The translations under genes and the position numbers were made by a program. The notes below the pieces were generated by a model. The model was not told the origin of the DNA. It saw nothing but the letters and a program-made list of their open reading frames with translations, and searched no databases. Shown piece by piece: positions 46,611 to 58,315 of a stretch of DNA of 64,000 nt. Positions within the stretch are counted from its first letter, which is position 1; each line of letters starts with the position of its first letter. Origin of the DNA: Phragmites australis. Taxonomy: Eukaryota; Streptophyta; Magnoliopsida; Poales; Poaceae. The DNA is taken from contig NC_084922.1 in NCBI RefSeq assembly GCF_958298935.1, positions 4,776,501-4,840,500 on the forward strand, given 5' to 3'.

Positions 46611-47450
46611 CTCCGTGGCCGAGACGTTCGACGTCGTCGTCGACTTCACCGATTCCACGACGCCCGAGGCGGAGCTGGTCAACACGGCACCGTACCCATA
46701 CCCAGGCGGCGACGCGCCGAACCACCTAAACGGCAAGGTGATGAAGTTCGTCGTCGAGCCGGCGAAGGTGCAGGACTACTCCAGGGTGCCGGCGAGGCTG
46801 CTGGAGTATGTCAAGGTCGCCGAGGAAGAGGTAGTGCAGAGACGGTACATCGTGTTGTACGAGTACGACGACGCCATAACGGGCAACCCGACGCACCTGT
46901 ACATCAACGGGAAGCGGCTGGAGGACCCGGCGACGGAGACGCCACGGCCGGGCACGACGGAGGTGTGGGAGGTGATCAACCTCACGCCGGACAACCACCC
47001 GCTGCACCTCCACCTCGCCTCGTTTCAGGCCGTGCGCGTCCGGGGCCTCGTCGATCTGGACGAGTTCACGCGCTGCATGGAGAGGCTCAACGACGCGGCC
47101 AGGTGCGACGTGGGCCGGCACGCCGTGGGGGAGACCGTGGACGTGCCGGAGCACGAGAGGACGTGGAAGAACGTGGTGAAGATCCCGCCTGGGTTCATGA
47201 CGACGGTCGTGGTGAAGTTCCTGATGATCGACACCGGCAGGACGTACCCGTTCGACGCCACGGCCGAGCCAGGATACGTCTACCATTGCCACGTACGTGC
47301 TCTAATTGATCATTACTGTGCGCTACTTTCTCAAATGTTCATTGTTAATTACTTAGCAACAGGTGCTGAGAATGATCGATTGTTTGATACTCGCAGATTC
47401 TGGATCACGAGGACAACGCCATGATCCGACCGCTAAAACTGATCAAATGA

Positions 47451-48236
47451 TGATTGTACTTCAACGCAAAAAAGAAGAAGATGTTCCATAGACAAGAGAA
47501 CTTTTACAGTACACCCAACTATTCATATACAGGTATAATAGTAGTATAGAGCAATGTAAAAGTGCTCTACACTTGATCCAGTCAAACTACAAAAGTGTAA
47601 ATGGGTTCAGCCCGAAAAAGAAGAAATAAACTATAATTTTCTGAAGGTTTGATGAGGAGCACAGTTGGCCGTATGCAACATGCATGTTTAAACTTCACAC
47701 CCATAGCATTGCCATGCTCCATACACGTGCAGCCGCCATCGTCTCCACCTGCACCACAAGCACTTCTCATCCGTCTCTTGTAATCGACATTTTCTCCATG
47801 TCTATTTCTACATGTCGAAGTATAAGTGAATTATTTATATTTTTTATAAGTTTTGATTTTTGAGTAAGTTGATTGATGCATGTAACTGAGTACTACGGGC
47901 ACGGCAAGTCTCCTGCATCTGCGTGAGCCCACCCCCTTCCTCCTCCGTGCCATCACACCACGGGCGATGGTAGCGATAAAATCAACATGGCGTCTCCACG
48001 GCTGCCGTTGGGGGCTTGCATTGCATGGAGACAAATTAAGCATCTTCCTATCTGTGGGCCGTTCCCAGCTCCAGTGCCCGAAACTGTAGTATATAGAGAG
48101 ACCGGTTGCCCCAGCGCCGTCGTCTTCTAGCACAAAAGATTGTAACATCCGTCCAAATCCGATCATTGCATGCTTGCACCCATTGAGAAGTCATAACATA
48201 TTTGCAATCGGAACTTGCGTGTGACTTATTAGCTGT
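47451..48236. other. 3' flank of LPR-type gene 1
   Basis: A-rich sequence after the stop (AAAAAAGAAGAAG at ~47468) and a probable 3' UTR. There is no further gene; scattered minus-strand ORFs of 62-111 codons have no recognisable content. Confidence 0.4.
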
Positions 48237-51200
48237 CACTACTTATGTAACAGTACATCACTATCAACTACAAAATCTCCTTTACTATTAATTTTAGAGT
48301 CGACAGTGGATAACAAGTAGTGATAGTTGTACTGTCGGCTACAAAACCTTCTTCACTACTGGTTTTAGAGCCGATAGTAGATAACAGGCAGTGATAGTCT
48401 CCGACTATTACTGCCAGCCGATCGGACCGACAGTGAAAGGAGTGATCACTACCAGTTGAAACCACTGATCGACAGTGATACCTATGGTGTTTTCGATCGG
48501 CAGTAATTTGCCTCTCCTCCCTCTCCTCTCTGTCCTCCTTATCTCTTTCCTCCCTCCGTCTCTCTCCCTCTCAATATCTCTATCTCTCTCCTCTCCACCC
48601 CTCTCTCTCCTCGATCTCTCTGTCTCTCTCACTCTCAATACATACATACAATAAGATATATCTAATGTAAATTAATAATAAAGACATATTATTAATACAC
48701 AGTAATGCATGTCCTTCATTAATATATACTAATTAATGTTATTCATTAATATGGTGTCATTTGGTGATATATAAGCAGTCTAACCCCTGATAGACGTCCT
48801 CCTTATCACATACTCTATACTAGAAGGTACGGTGTCATCTGAAGGTTTGTCCCATGCCGACAGCACGATCAGTTCATGAAACTCGCCGTTTAGGTTGATA
48901 ACATGTTCTAGGAAGAACCCAATGATCTGTTCCTGAAAGGCATATATTTCTACAGGTTGTAACGCACCTGTGCGTAGTTTAGAGCGCTGCGTTTGAATAA
49001 TAGAAAGCATCTCCATTCTACGAAAGAGAGAAATTAGTCATGCAATTTTAAAGTGCAAGAGCATATAACGTGAATTATATGCATAAGTTACTTACAGAGT
49101 CCACACTTTGACTATAACCACATCGAGGGCATCTTCCTTGTACACTTCATATAAGTACAAGAATTACACCTAGAAGTAGCCATCCTTGTTGAGGAAATAT
49201 ACATCTGTGTATGTTACGTGGAACACCTAAAAATCCTACTCGGACTGCTTCAAGTACCATTGATGTAATCGACGCATTTGAGTTGTATGGTTTCTTTCTA
49301 TATCTGGTTTGACCAAAGATTTGCCCAACTCAAACGGCCATGTAACATCCAACTTTGCAGTATCCGCTCATATAGTAAGCCGTGCTAGTTCTTCTGCTGT
49401 TGATCTAGAAGAAGCCAGGAAGTCCCTAATGCTTAGAGCATCCTGAATGATTGGACATGACTTGCTTTTGACCTGCTTTTTACTGATACGTTTGTAGTCA
49501 GTGGGCGGCTTACTTGAAACAGCCCCTGTATGTCTAGCTTTGGCTATATTTATGAAAAATTTCATGGTATCTTCGAACAACAGGCTTTGGTAGAGGTGGT
49601 GGAGGATGGAAATGTCTAATTACATTGGTATCTACAATCTTTTTGGTTTCCTCATCAATGAGTGAATAGACATCTTTGGGTTCCAAAACCCTCTTAAATG
49701 GCACTGACTTCTTAGATGATGCTGTCTGCTTGGATGCTGCAGAATATGATCATGTTTTCTAAGCTGATGATTGGCTTCTTGATGACGCTGACTGCTTGAG
49801 CGGTGGACTTCTTCAAGATGATGGCTAGGGAGGTAGACTTCGTCTAGGAGATGGCTGAGGAGAATGAGATCTTCGAGGCGACGGTGGCCCAGGGTGTCAT
49901 GGAGAGAAGAGGTTCTCGGGAGCTATCCCTTGTGGAAATACTATGTAGACCTTCTTCCATGTGATGAATGTGTTCTTGTTCTCTCCTATAGTGTTTGTTC
50001 CCTCTTCTGCGGGGTAGTTCACATCAATATGACGATACTGGTCAATTGTCTTGTCTACTTTGACCATGGCATAACACTCCGGTATCGGACATTCGTGCAA
50101 ATGTTTATGAGAGCCGCAGGGATAAGCCACGTCGAAAGCCACCTTGATGGTAATGTTCCTAGCACTAATGTATAGTTCACACGATGTCCATGCTGTGATG
50201 AGGTCCACGGGATAAGTGATGGGGTCAGCTCCCGGAATTCCCATGGACGTATAGCTACTCCGATGACCACCGGGGCTAGAGCGTGCAAAATTAGGAGACG
50301 CTATCAGCCGTTCCTGTTTGCTCACAATGGCTCATCGTTCACATATGAGGGCTTGTTGTACTGCTTGTGCAATATTTTCCTCTGTATGTTCCCTCTCTTT
50401 TTGTAGAACTTGTTCGAGAATTTCTATCATCCAAGCTTGTTGTGCCTCTCGTTCTGCTTGGGATCTCTTTCGACTCTTGTAACTATCGATGTCATCTGAG
50501 AATCTTATATTTCCAACCCATCACCCTAACATCTCGTTTGCAACCACCATGCTCCTTGTTTCCCAACACCAAGGTGTAGACCACTCGTGGGCTTCTGCAA
50601 GCTTTTTTGCAAGAATTTGTGTAACTTACTAGTCTTTGGAGGACGTAAAACATAAACTTCCATCAAACGAGTAAGAAGCATCCCTCCTAAGAAGAAAGCA
50701 TATCGATCGTTCACTCCAGCCCTCTGTCTCAGGTGTGACACATCTCTCTCGTAGTTCATCTAGCTGCTTGTTGCCACTACCGTTCTTTTCTCACGTACCC
50801 ACGACTCCCGACTTTATAGGGATAAAGGTTCTTCTTCGAGTTTGCTTTGTTCACCTCATTCAACCTCTGTGTTTCTTCTGACAACTTATACTCTGCAAAG
50901 GCTTGCCAATGATCTTCCAGTTACGGCCATTTGGTGATATCTGACATTGTACCTTTCTGCACATAGGTTCTGTTCAGTGTGCTCTTCCAATTCTTAAATG
51001 GAATGCCCATTATCATTAGTGTCTTATATTTAACTACTTCTATATGTCTATCTAGGGAAGTCAAACTTCACTAATATCTTGGACCACAAGATGTCATTCT
51101 TGATCGAATCAGGAATCATGTGCGAATCATCTCATTCGCCAGTCTAAAATCTGTAGCTGATAGTCACGTGATCCTTAACAGCAATCCCACAGACTGATTT

Positions 51201-51800
51201 GTATGATCCTAGAACTCTCTCTGGTGCAATTGACTCCCCTGCTGGTAAGATCTCCATGATTACAAATCATCCCATAGGCATCCTCGAGGGACCTCATACA
51301 CGATGCCTCTTCTGGGATTGCTCATTGTTGTGACCCTTCGAAGTATCAAGCATTTGCGCATAAGTGAAAAAACTATTGAGAACCTATATAATAATATGTA
51401 GAACATATGCATTCATGTATTTATGAATTACCTCACCGCCTCCACATGCGTTTGTTTGTTCTAGGTTGAGGTACGAACTCGGGCTACCATCTTCAATGTT
51501 TGATGGTAGAACTACATCTCCTTCTGTCACCTGAGCCAGATCGACGGTTGGTGGTGCCATCCCTTCCTGTGAGTTAGGTATACGATGATGACAAGTGATT
51601 GAGTATTTTACATATAGAGAGCTGATGAAGGAGGAAGATAGAGATAAAGCCAACACGGAAGGGAGAGAGGCTGTTGAAAGAGTGAGATAACCATGAAGGA
51701 GTCAATAGATAGAATGCATACACATACAATATTGTAATTGAGTACATTACGACCACATTTAATAAAAAAGTCACATCTTATGTAGCATAATAGGCACAAA
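48237..51800 (-). mobile_element. Decayed CACTA (En/Spm-type) transposon, 3' side
   Basis: The left end begins CACTACTTATG and carries degenerate subterminal units containing CACTACTGGTTTTAGAGCCG and GATAACAGGCAGTGATAG, a layout typical of grass CACTA ends. A CT-rich run follows at 48505-48630. Broken minus-strand frames inside include 48780-49016, 49368-49580, 49897-50325, 50526-50759 and 51384-51656. The one at 49897-50325 (around VDLITAWTSCELYI and VAYPCGSHKHLHECPIPECY) resembles the accessory domain found in rice CACTA proteins; I base this on memory of the family. The other end could not be located; 51800-52520 is AT-rich with nothing identifiable. The 48280-49130 segment is repeated at 63193-64000. 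Confidence 0.65.
49897..50325 (-). pseudogene. CACTA-associated protein fragment
   Basis: A 142-codon open piece with the pattern TSCELYISARNITIKVAFDV, then PCGSHKHLHECPIPECYAMV and a lysine-rich end. Similar blocks occur in the large non-transposase protein of grass CACTA elements. The flanking frames are broken by stops, so it is not an intact gene. Confidence 0.45.
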
Positions 51801-52535
51801 TATGCACAAAGGTATTGACAAGTGATACGTTGACCTTACAAGTCATATCATCTTACATAGAAAAATAATTATTATAACAAGAACTTGGATTACGACATCT
51901 TTACACGTGAAATCAAATTTATTCTTATTTTTAAATATATCCAATTTTAGCTCGGCCTAGATGACTTGATTGTTGTATGTTGCAACAACTTCCTATTTGG
52001 ACTTGTATCCCTTGTAACATGCTTCTTTAAATCCATTAACTCTAAAAATAATATACTACAAACCACATTAATACCAAAAAATACGCAAAACAAGTATAAA
52101 ACAATATTAGCATCAGATTATGAAGATAATTATATACGACTGTAAACTCGATTGGGATAGTAAAACACGTGCAAGGTGCATGTATAATAACCATCTTAGT
52201 CGAGCTTTGCAGTCATATGTATGGTCTCCAATTTCATCATTTGTAAAAAGAAAAATAAGTATAAAAATAATGCAATTTTTAATACAATATGTAACAGGAG
52301 TAAAAAAGAAATACGGTCTTAGTGGCTATAGCAAATGATCTTATTAGGCACATATAATAGGTGACCACAGTTTAGATAAATCCTTCTTCTTCTATTATTA
52401 TGTGAAACTAATAAGGCCAAGGTGCAAGTGTTGTAAATAATAATGCGATAATAAAAAATGATAGCAATTCGTAATCAAGAATTTCAGATTCAATGCCTGC
52501 ATCAAATAAGTCATCAACAAACGGACTATGTGAAC

Positions 52536-53261
52536 GAGTTTTTTTAAATAATATTATTTTATTAAAAATTTGTAAAAATAATAATCAAATTCACAAATTT
52601 GTAATAATATGTGGTTATTGGCACGCGAAGTGTCGATTAGTGACCTATCAGCACTCCACATGGTGACATCCTACATAGCAGTGGCTTGGAGGCCTGTCGT
52701 TACTCCACTTGTCGACAAGTCATATGTCCTATAGATGATATAAAAAAAATTCATATTTTTTTATATGATCTCGGATGAAGATTATATTTATATGAAAATT
52801 GTGTCTCTCGACGAGACCTATAACTTTGTAATTAAATATTTTTTTTCATTAAATCTGTTTAGATGCTTAAAAAGTGACTAGAAGTTACAGATCTAATTTT
52901 TCAGATCTAAAAGTTCTAATACTTTTTGCTCATCTAAACGAATTTAAATAGAAAAATATTCAATAACAAAGTTATAAATCTTATCGAGAGACATAATTTT
53001 CATATAAAGATCATCTCTATACCAGATTATATGAAAAAGTTATAATTTTTTTTAATATCGTCTGCGAGACATAGACATGTCGTCACGTAGAGTGCTGATA
53101 GGCCTTCGGACCCATTTTCACGTAGGATATCGGTGCTTGAAGTGTCGATAGGTCTCTAGTTGGCACTTCTCGTACCGATAACTACCTATTCTTATAATTT
53201 TGTAAATTTAACTATTATTTTTATATTTTTCTAACAAAACAATATTTTTTTTAAAAAATAG
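52536..53261. mobile_element. Second fold-back element, 726 bp, 8-bp target duplication
   Basis: The whole segment is an imperfect palindrome. For example, GACATATGACTTG-type sequence, TATATGATCTCGGATGAAG, TGTCTCTCGACGAGACC and GATCTAATTTTTCAGATC recur inverted about a centre near 52898. The arms are ~360 bp. The termini are T-rich then A-rich (GAGTTTTTTTAAATAAT and TTTTTAAAAAATAG). ATGTGAAC occurs exactly at both flanks (52528-52535 and 53262-53269), and the base before it differs, so the duplication is 8 bp or 8 of 9. An 8-9 bp duplication points to hAT or Mutator machinery. There is no coding capacity. Confidence 0.75.
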
Positions 53262-53269
53262 ATGTGAAC

Positions 53270-55956
53270 TATCTCAACATGCTGATAGCAGAGAGGGCAA
53301 AATTGAAGCAAGCAAAAGCCAACCGGAGGAGCGGGGGAATGAACCCTCGGCTGGACATAAGTTCATGCTCGACTCAGCTAAAAAACAAGCCAAGGTCGAG
53401 CCTGGCCGTAAGCTCATCGAGGTTAACAAGCCGGGCTCGAATAGCTCGGTTAGGCTCAGCAGTGCGCTGAAGCCCCAGGAGTCCATGACGTAGGCTGATT
53501 TGCCGTCTCGCACTGCCCATTCTCTCCATCCGAATTCAGCTTTCCAGCCCAGTTCTGAGGGCCTACACAGCTAGACACGCGTCCACCGTGCTCAATCACG
53601 GATTTGGATCCTCTAACTTTACACCGTTTCAAGTCAAAGTACTATAACGTGACTTAAACACCCGTGAAACGCTAGATTTAGAACGGACGCATAAGATTTA
53701 ATGATACAGTAACATTATAAACAGTAAATATGAATAGTATTGAATAGCAATTCTATGCAGTATGTAAAGTGAGGAGATATTGTTTTCTACTGTAGCATCA
53801 ACCATATTTTACTATTATCCTCTGACTTCATCCTCCCCAAAATACCAAGCGCTCTACCTTAAAAAAAAGGAATAAAAAATAAGCGCACAACGCTAGCCAC
53901 ACATGCTAATCCTCTTTTGTTCCTCAGTTTGTCACATCCTTTACTTGTCGTTCTCGAGCAACATCGCCACCTGGGTTTGTGAGCAGAAGACCTCCACCTT
54001 GGAGCTCGTCATTGCTGCTCGGCCACCGGGCATAGAGCCAATGGATCAAGGCATGCTGTGGCTAGATCTCACCACCGCTGCTTGACCGTCTGTGAGGGTC
54101 GAGTGGTCAGGGCCGTGCGCTGCCGAGAGCTAGGTGTCGCCATTTGCTCCGCTGGATGGAGTGCTGGTGCAGGGGGCACGACCTATACCTAGGGGCGAAG
54201 CTATGTGAGTCTATCCGAGTACACCGGTATTAGGATCCTTACGATTTTTTTTAGTTATTACGATCTCGTTTTCACCTCTTGTGTACTATCCAAATTTAGC
54301 TATGTATACTAAAAAGTTACTAGCCTAGATCAACATGCATCACCGTAGTGTTGGTTCTACCTTCATCTACTGATGACACGGCTATCCCTGCCACTGACGT
54401 TGTGGATATCCTCCGCCTCCGACGATTAATTTTCACGAGCCTACTTAGTTAAGCTGAGGACTGAGCGATATTCCAGTGGTAGGAACAGGCCAGGGATCGG
54501 CTCTCGTGCCTCACCGGGGCACGGATCCATTCTTGTCGAGGTACACACATATGTGTCACTTAGCGAGTCTTTATATGTAGCGTGGATGCTTAGGACACGT
54601 ACGTATGTGTATACGTTAGAAGTGAGTATGTATAGTGATGAGTTATATGCGTCCTTATTTATATCTTTTTTAAAAAATACTCCAATAACTCGAGCCCTCA
54701 CGAGTTTCTGTCGAATCAACCTTGAGCATCGCTCTAGGTTCGGCTGGATTTCAAGCTCCGCTTGAGATTCTAACGAGTTCGAGCTTGAGGCGATTGACTC
54801 GCTCGAGCTCGGCTCTACATGCCTTCACCTGTACTTCGTCTGCGCGCAACGCATCCACCCAGTAGGGTAAAAGGAGAGGGAAGGCAGGGCCGCGCAAAAC
54901 CCTGCTCCACCTCCACCGGCCACCGATCTCCCCAGGTACCACTGCCGCTGTCGCTCGCTGAAGGTGACCCCCTCTCCCTCTCTTCCATCACCTGCCTCCG
55001 TGAATGAGGTGGTGGTGCTTAATTGCGCTGCGTGTTGGGATGAAACCCGGTGATAGTCGTGCAAGGAAGGCTTGTCGCTTGTGTTTTTTGGCTTCATACG
55101 ATATGATGATCAGGGTTTAGAGATTTCGTGGGGTTCGATTGAGTGGTGACGCGTGGGGAGTGGTCCCTTAGTTTAGAAATTTGTAGCCTAATGAATGCGG
55201 GATGGGCTATTTTATTCTGGAGTTTAGTTTAGAAATTTGTAGCCTAATGCGTGGTGGGCTCTTTGGTGTTGATTTTCTTTTTTCTTTTTTAGCTAAAATT
55301 TAACACCTTGGGAGGTTGTTCTTCTTGATAATAAAGGCATAAAATTCACATACACATGTATATATAATAGGGTGTTGAATTCCCTTTCCTTTAAGATCAT
55401 CATCTTGGAGATCTTCTCTACCTGGTGTTCATCTCTTCATCCTTGAGTGATCTTTTTTTAAGATTCAACCTTTGTGTGAGAATAAGTTATGAATTGATTT
55501 TTTGTAGAATCTAATGTTCGATTCTAACCATATGACTCACTTTTTGTTGAATCTTGAAGTTTGGTTTTTTATCTTTCTCCGAAGTCTCCGAGCTTTTTGG
55601 GTAGGTGTGATTTTTTCGCTGTGTATTTGTATTGCGTTCTACTATGATTCTCTTGTAGAGATATTGATGTGTGATCGAATAGAATAAGACCATCAATTTA
55701 ACAAGAAATTTATTGAAACTTCTATTCACCCCCTTTAATCACAGCTCCCAATCATATATATATTTCACTTCAAATAATCAAATACATTGCGTGACGATTT
55801 GTATACTTGTCAATCATTGACATGACAGATATCGTACGACTAGGATGCTTACAAAGGAATCGAATAAATAATTTTCGTAACAAACAAATGTTCATGCAAT
55901 TGGAAATAAAAATAATGGATGCTTGTGTTCTTCATGGATTCCTTTAGCAAATCTCT
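53270..55956. other. Gene-poor intergenic region between the LPR paralogs
   Basis: No convincing gene. Tracts rich in GCTCGAGCTCG-like words at 53350-53470 and 54690-54820 look like ends of an undetermined repeat. 54850-55020 has the texture of a GC-rich 5' UTR or first exon (CTCCCCAG/GTACCAC could be a splice donor), but no downstream coding exon is recognisable, so it may be a stranded gene fragment. 55725-55745 carries an ATTCACCCCCTTTAATC block like the 3' end of grass Copia LTRs, suggesting an LTR fragment at ~55280-55745. Confidence 0.35.
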
Positions 55957-58084
55957 TCAGGGAAGCAGCTTTAGTGGCCGGATCATGGCGTTGTCTTCGT
56001 GATCCAGGATCTGCACAAGATCAGCGTGCACATTATTGGAGCTTACTGCTTCGCTGCATGCATGAAAAATGAATGGGGGAATCACGTGGCACTTACGTGG
56101 CAGTGGTACACGTATCCAGGCTCCGCCGTGACGTCGAAGGGGAAGGGCTGGTTGGTGTCCACCAGCTTGAACGCCACCACCACCGTCGTCACGAACCCCG
56201 GCGGCACCTTCACCACGTTCTTCCACGTCTTCTCGTGGTCCGGCACCGGCACGACGGGCCCGACCGCGTGCTGGTCGATGCCGCACTTGATGGCGTCGTT
56301 GGCCTGCGTCATGCAGTCGGTGAACCCCTGCAGGTCGACCAGCTGCTGCATCTTGACGGCCTGGAACATGCCCAGGTGGATATGCAGCGGGTGGTTGTCA
56401 CCAGTGAGGTTGATCACGTGCCACAGCTCCGTCGTCCCCGACCGCGGCGTCTCCGTCACGGGGTCCTCCAGCCGCAGCCCGTTGATGTAGAGGTGCGTTG
56501 GCTGCCCCCCAGGCGTCAGGTACTCGTACATAACGATATACCTCGTCTCAGACGTCGGCCCCAGCGACGCCACGTTCGCGTACGGCACCTCGCGGTCCGG
56601 CACCGTCGAGTTGTCTGGTGGGTCGTGCGGCCTATTCGAAGTGATCACGAACTTCATCACCTTCCCGTTGAGCGGACCCGGTGCAGTGCCGGTCGGGAAC
56701 GGGTACGGCGCCGAGTTTAGAATCTCGACCTCAGCCGTCGGCGACATGGAGAAGTCGACGACGACGTCGAAGATCTCGGCCGGCGATATGAGGAGGCTGG
56801 ACACGGTGACCGGAGCAGCGAGGTAGGACGCGTCGGATCCGACGACGTGTATGGGCAGGCCGTTGGACAGCGAGACGTTCAAGTAGCGCGCGTTGCTGGC
56901 GTTGAGGATGCGGAACCTGTATCGGCGGCGGTGGACGGCGAGGAACGGCCATGCCTTGCCGTTGACGGTGATGGCCTCGCCGAAGTACTCGGGCTGCCAC
57001 TGCGGGTGAATAGAGGGCACGACGCCGGTGGAGTTCATGTAGAGCGAGCCGTCGACGTTGAAGCTGCGGTCGGCGATGACGAGGTGGAGATCGTCGTTGT
57101 CGCAGGGCAGGCCCATGGGGACGTCAACCTCAGGCTTCTCGATGACGTAGGCGCCGAGGAGGCCGGCGAGGAGGTTGGCTCGGGTGAGACCGAGCGCGTG
57201 GTCGTGGTACCAGAGGTTGCCGGGGGGTTGCACGTTGGGGTACCGGTACGTGGCCTGCGTCCACGCGGGGCCGGTCTCGCGGAACCCCGCGGTGAACCAC
57301 GCGAAGGCGCTGCCGTCGGCCTGCGGCGGGTGGGCGCTGCCGTGGAGGTGGACGACGGTGGGGACGCCGCCGCTCTTGGGGATGGCGGTGGGCACGGTGG
57401 GGTCCCACGGGAGGATGTGGCGGTCGGGGAGGTGATTCTCCCACGTGACGGCGAGCGGCACGTCGTGGCGGGCGACGATGGTGGGGCCCGGGAACGTGGC
57501 GGAGTCGGCGCACTCCCCGTACACGAACACTGGCGTCGCCGGGAGGTCGCGGTGGAATTTCTGCCGGCGTTGAATGAAATTGCATTAGCACAGTACACGA
57601 GTCAACAACGTTTCATTTGATAGCGTCAAACGCAGTAATACTACTCCTACGAAAGAGTTTTACAAAAATTCTACTTACGTGCTCACGTAGATACTTGCAT
57701 GCATCCCAGTCTAACTAACTGCTACTCCATGATGATTTTTTCCCTAGTATTTTTTTTTGGCCGATTAAGCATGTATAATATACTTGTGCTCTTTCACAAT
57801 GTTGAGCTACCAATCAAACGGAGTCGGTGCCTTTAGCTACTTACCCAGTTCTTCTGGAACATGCCGATGGTGAGGTTGACAGGCACGACGCGGCCGTTCT
57901 GGAAGTCGTAGCCGCGGATCTTGGGCATCACCGGCAGCGCGTCCACGTACATCTGCAGCGACCCCGCCACCTGCTGCAGTAGCGCGCTCGTCACCGGCGG
58001 CGCCTGCGCCGAGGCCACTCCGACAACAACGACCGCCACGAGCGCAGCAGCTAGGCGCTGCTGCATCCTCGCGCGGCTCCCCAT
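55957..58084 (-). CDS. LPR1-like: LPR-type multicopper oxidase, intact
   Basis: A ferroxidase-type multicopper oxidase of the LPR family, likely secreted, oxidising Fe(II) in the apoplast. Exons (minus) are 58084-57845, 57560-56097 and 56010-55957, giving 585 aa, with the same intron positions as the paralog at 40037. ATG 58084 opens a signal peptide (basic start, then [16 protein letters not shown]). Copper ligands are all present: HLHG at 151-154, HDH at 199-201, HPLHIH at 470-475, and HCH at 566-568 followed by ILDHEDNAM with the axial Met577. The acidic and aromatic segments around [15 protein letters not shown] are conserved between the two copies. The gene converges tail-to-tail on the disrupted copy, ~8.5 kb away. 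Rice is known to carry a chromosome-1 cluster of LPR genes. Substrate and phosphate role are inferred from the family. Confidence 0.93.
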
Positions 58085-58307
58085 CTGCAGTCACAACATT
58101 GCAGCCAAAAACCTAAGAACATCTAGCACATGAACGCGTTTGAGCAAGCTAGTCGATTTGCATGTAATCTACTTGAGACAGCTGACCTTGCCGGACGAGC
58201 TGAGGGAGCTGGAGAGGGACATGCAGAGGCAGCAGATTGCAGACACAGGGGTGTGTGGCGAACACAGGACTGATGCTGATGGTAACCTAGGAGGTAGGGG
58301 CCTTGCT

Positions 58308-58315
58308 ATTTATAG
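58308..58315 (-). promoter_or_regulatory. TATA box of the intact LPR-type gene
   Basis: TATAAATA on the minus strand lies ~225 bases upstream of the ATG, in GC-balanced DNA where it stands out. This places transcription start near 58275-58285 with a ~195-base 5' UTR. Confidence 0.55.

Larger units (their letters stand above)
41286..46615 (-). mobile_element. Full-length, apparently intact Copia LTR retrotransposon
   Basis: LTRs at 41291-41670 and 46231-46610 are 380 bp each and identical base for base on my reading, starting TGTTGAAAAC and ending CTCAACA. The target duplication CTCCG is exact (41286-41290, 46611-46615). Reading on the minus strand, the primer site ACTGGTACCAGAGC (46230-46217) adjoins the 5' LTR and matches initiator Met-tRNA with one change. 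A purine tract (TTAGGGGGGAGTG, 41683-41671) precedes the 3' LTR. One uninterrupted polyprotein fills the interior. All this indicates very recent insertion of an autonomous element, antisense to the host gene. Confidence 0.95.
40037..47450 (+). pseudogene. LPR1-like: LPR-type multicopper oxidase, exon 2 split by a Copia element
   Basis: LPR proteins are secretory-pathway ferroxidases acting in the ER/apoplast; Arabidopsis LPR1/LPR2 set root growth under low phosphate. The ancestral exons are 40037-40273, 40510-41290 plus 46616-47292, and 47397-47450. These would encode ~582 aa, the normal LPR length, with no other stop or frameshift. I take ATG 40037 because it opens a hydrophobic signal peptide ([20 protein letters not shown]); the frame upstream has only TTG. 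Copper motifs are HLHG (150-153) and HDH (198-200) before the break, and HPLHLH and [13 protein letters not shown] after it. The insertion falls in codon 340 and removes half of the copper ligands from any unspliced product. The breakpoint carries an exact CTCCG duplication. A truncated N-terminal product is possible but would lack the type-1 site. Confidence 0.92.
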
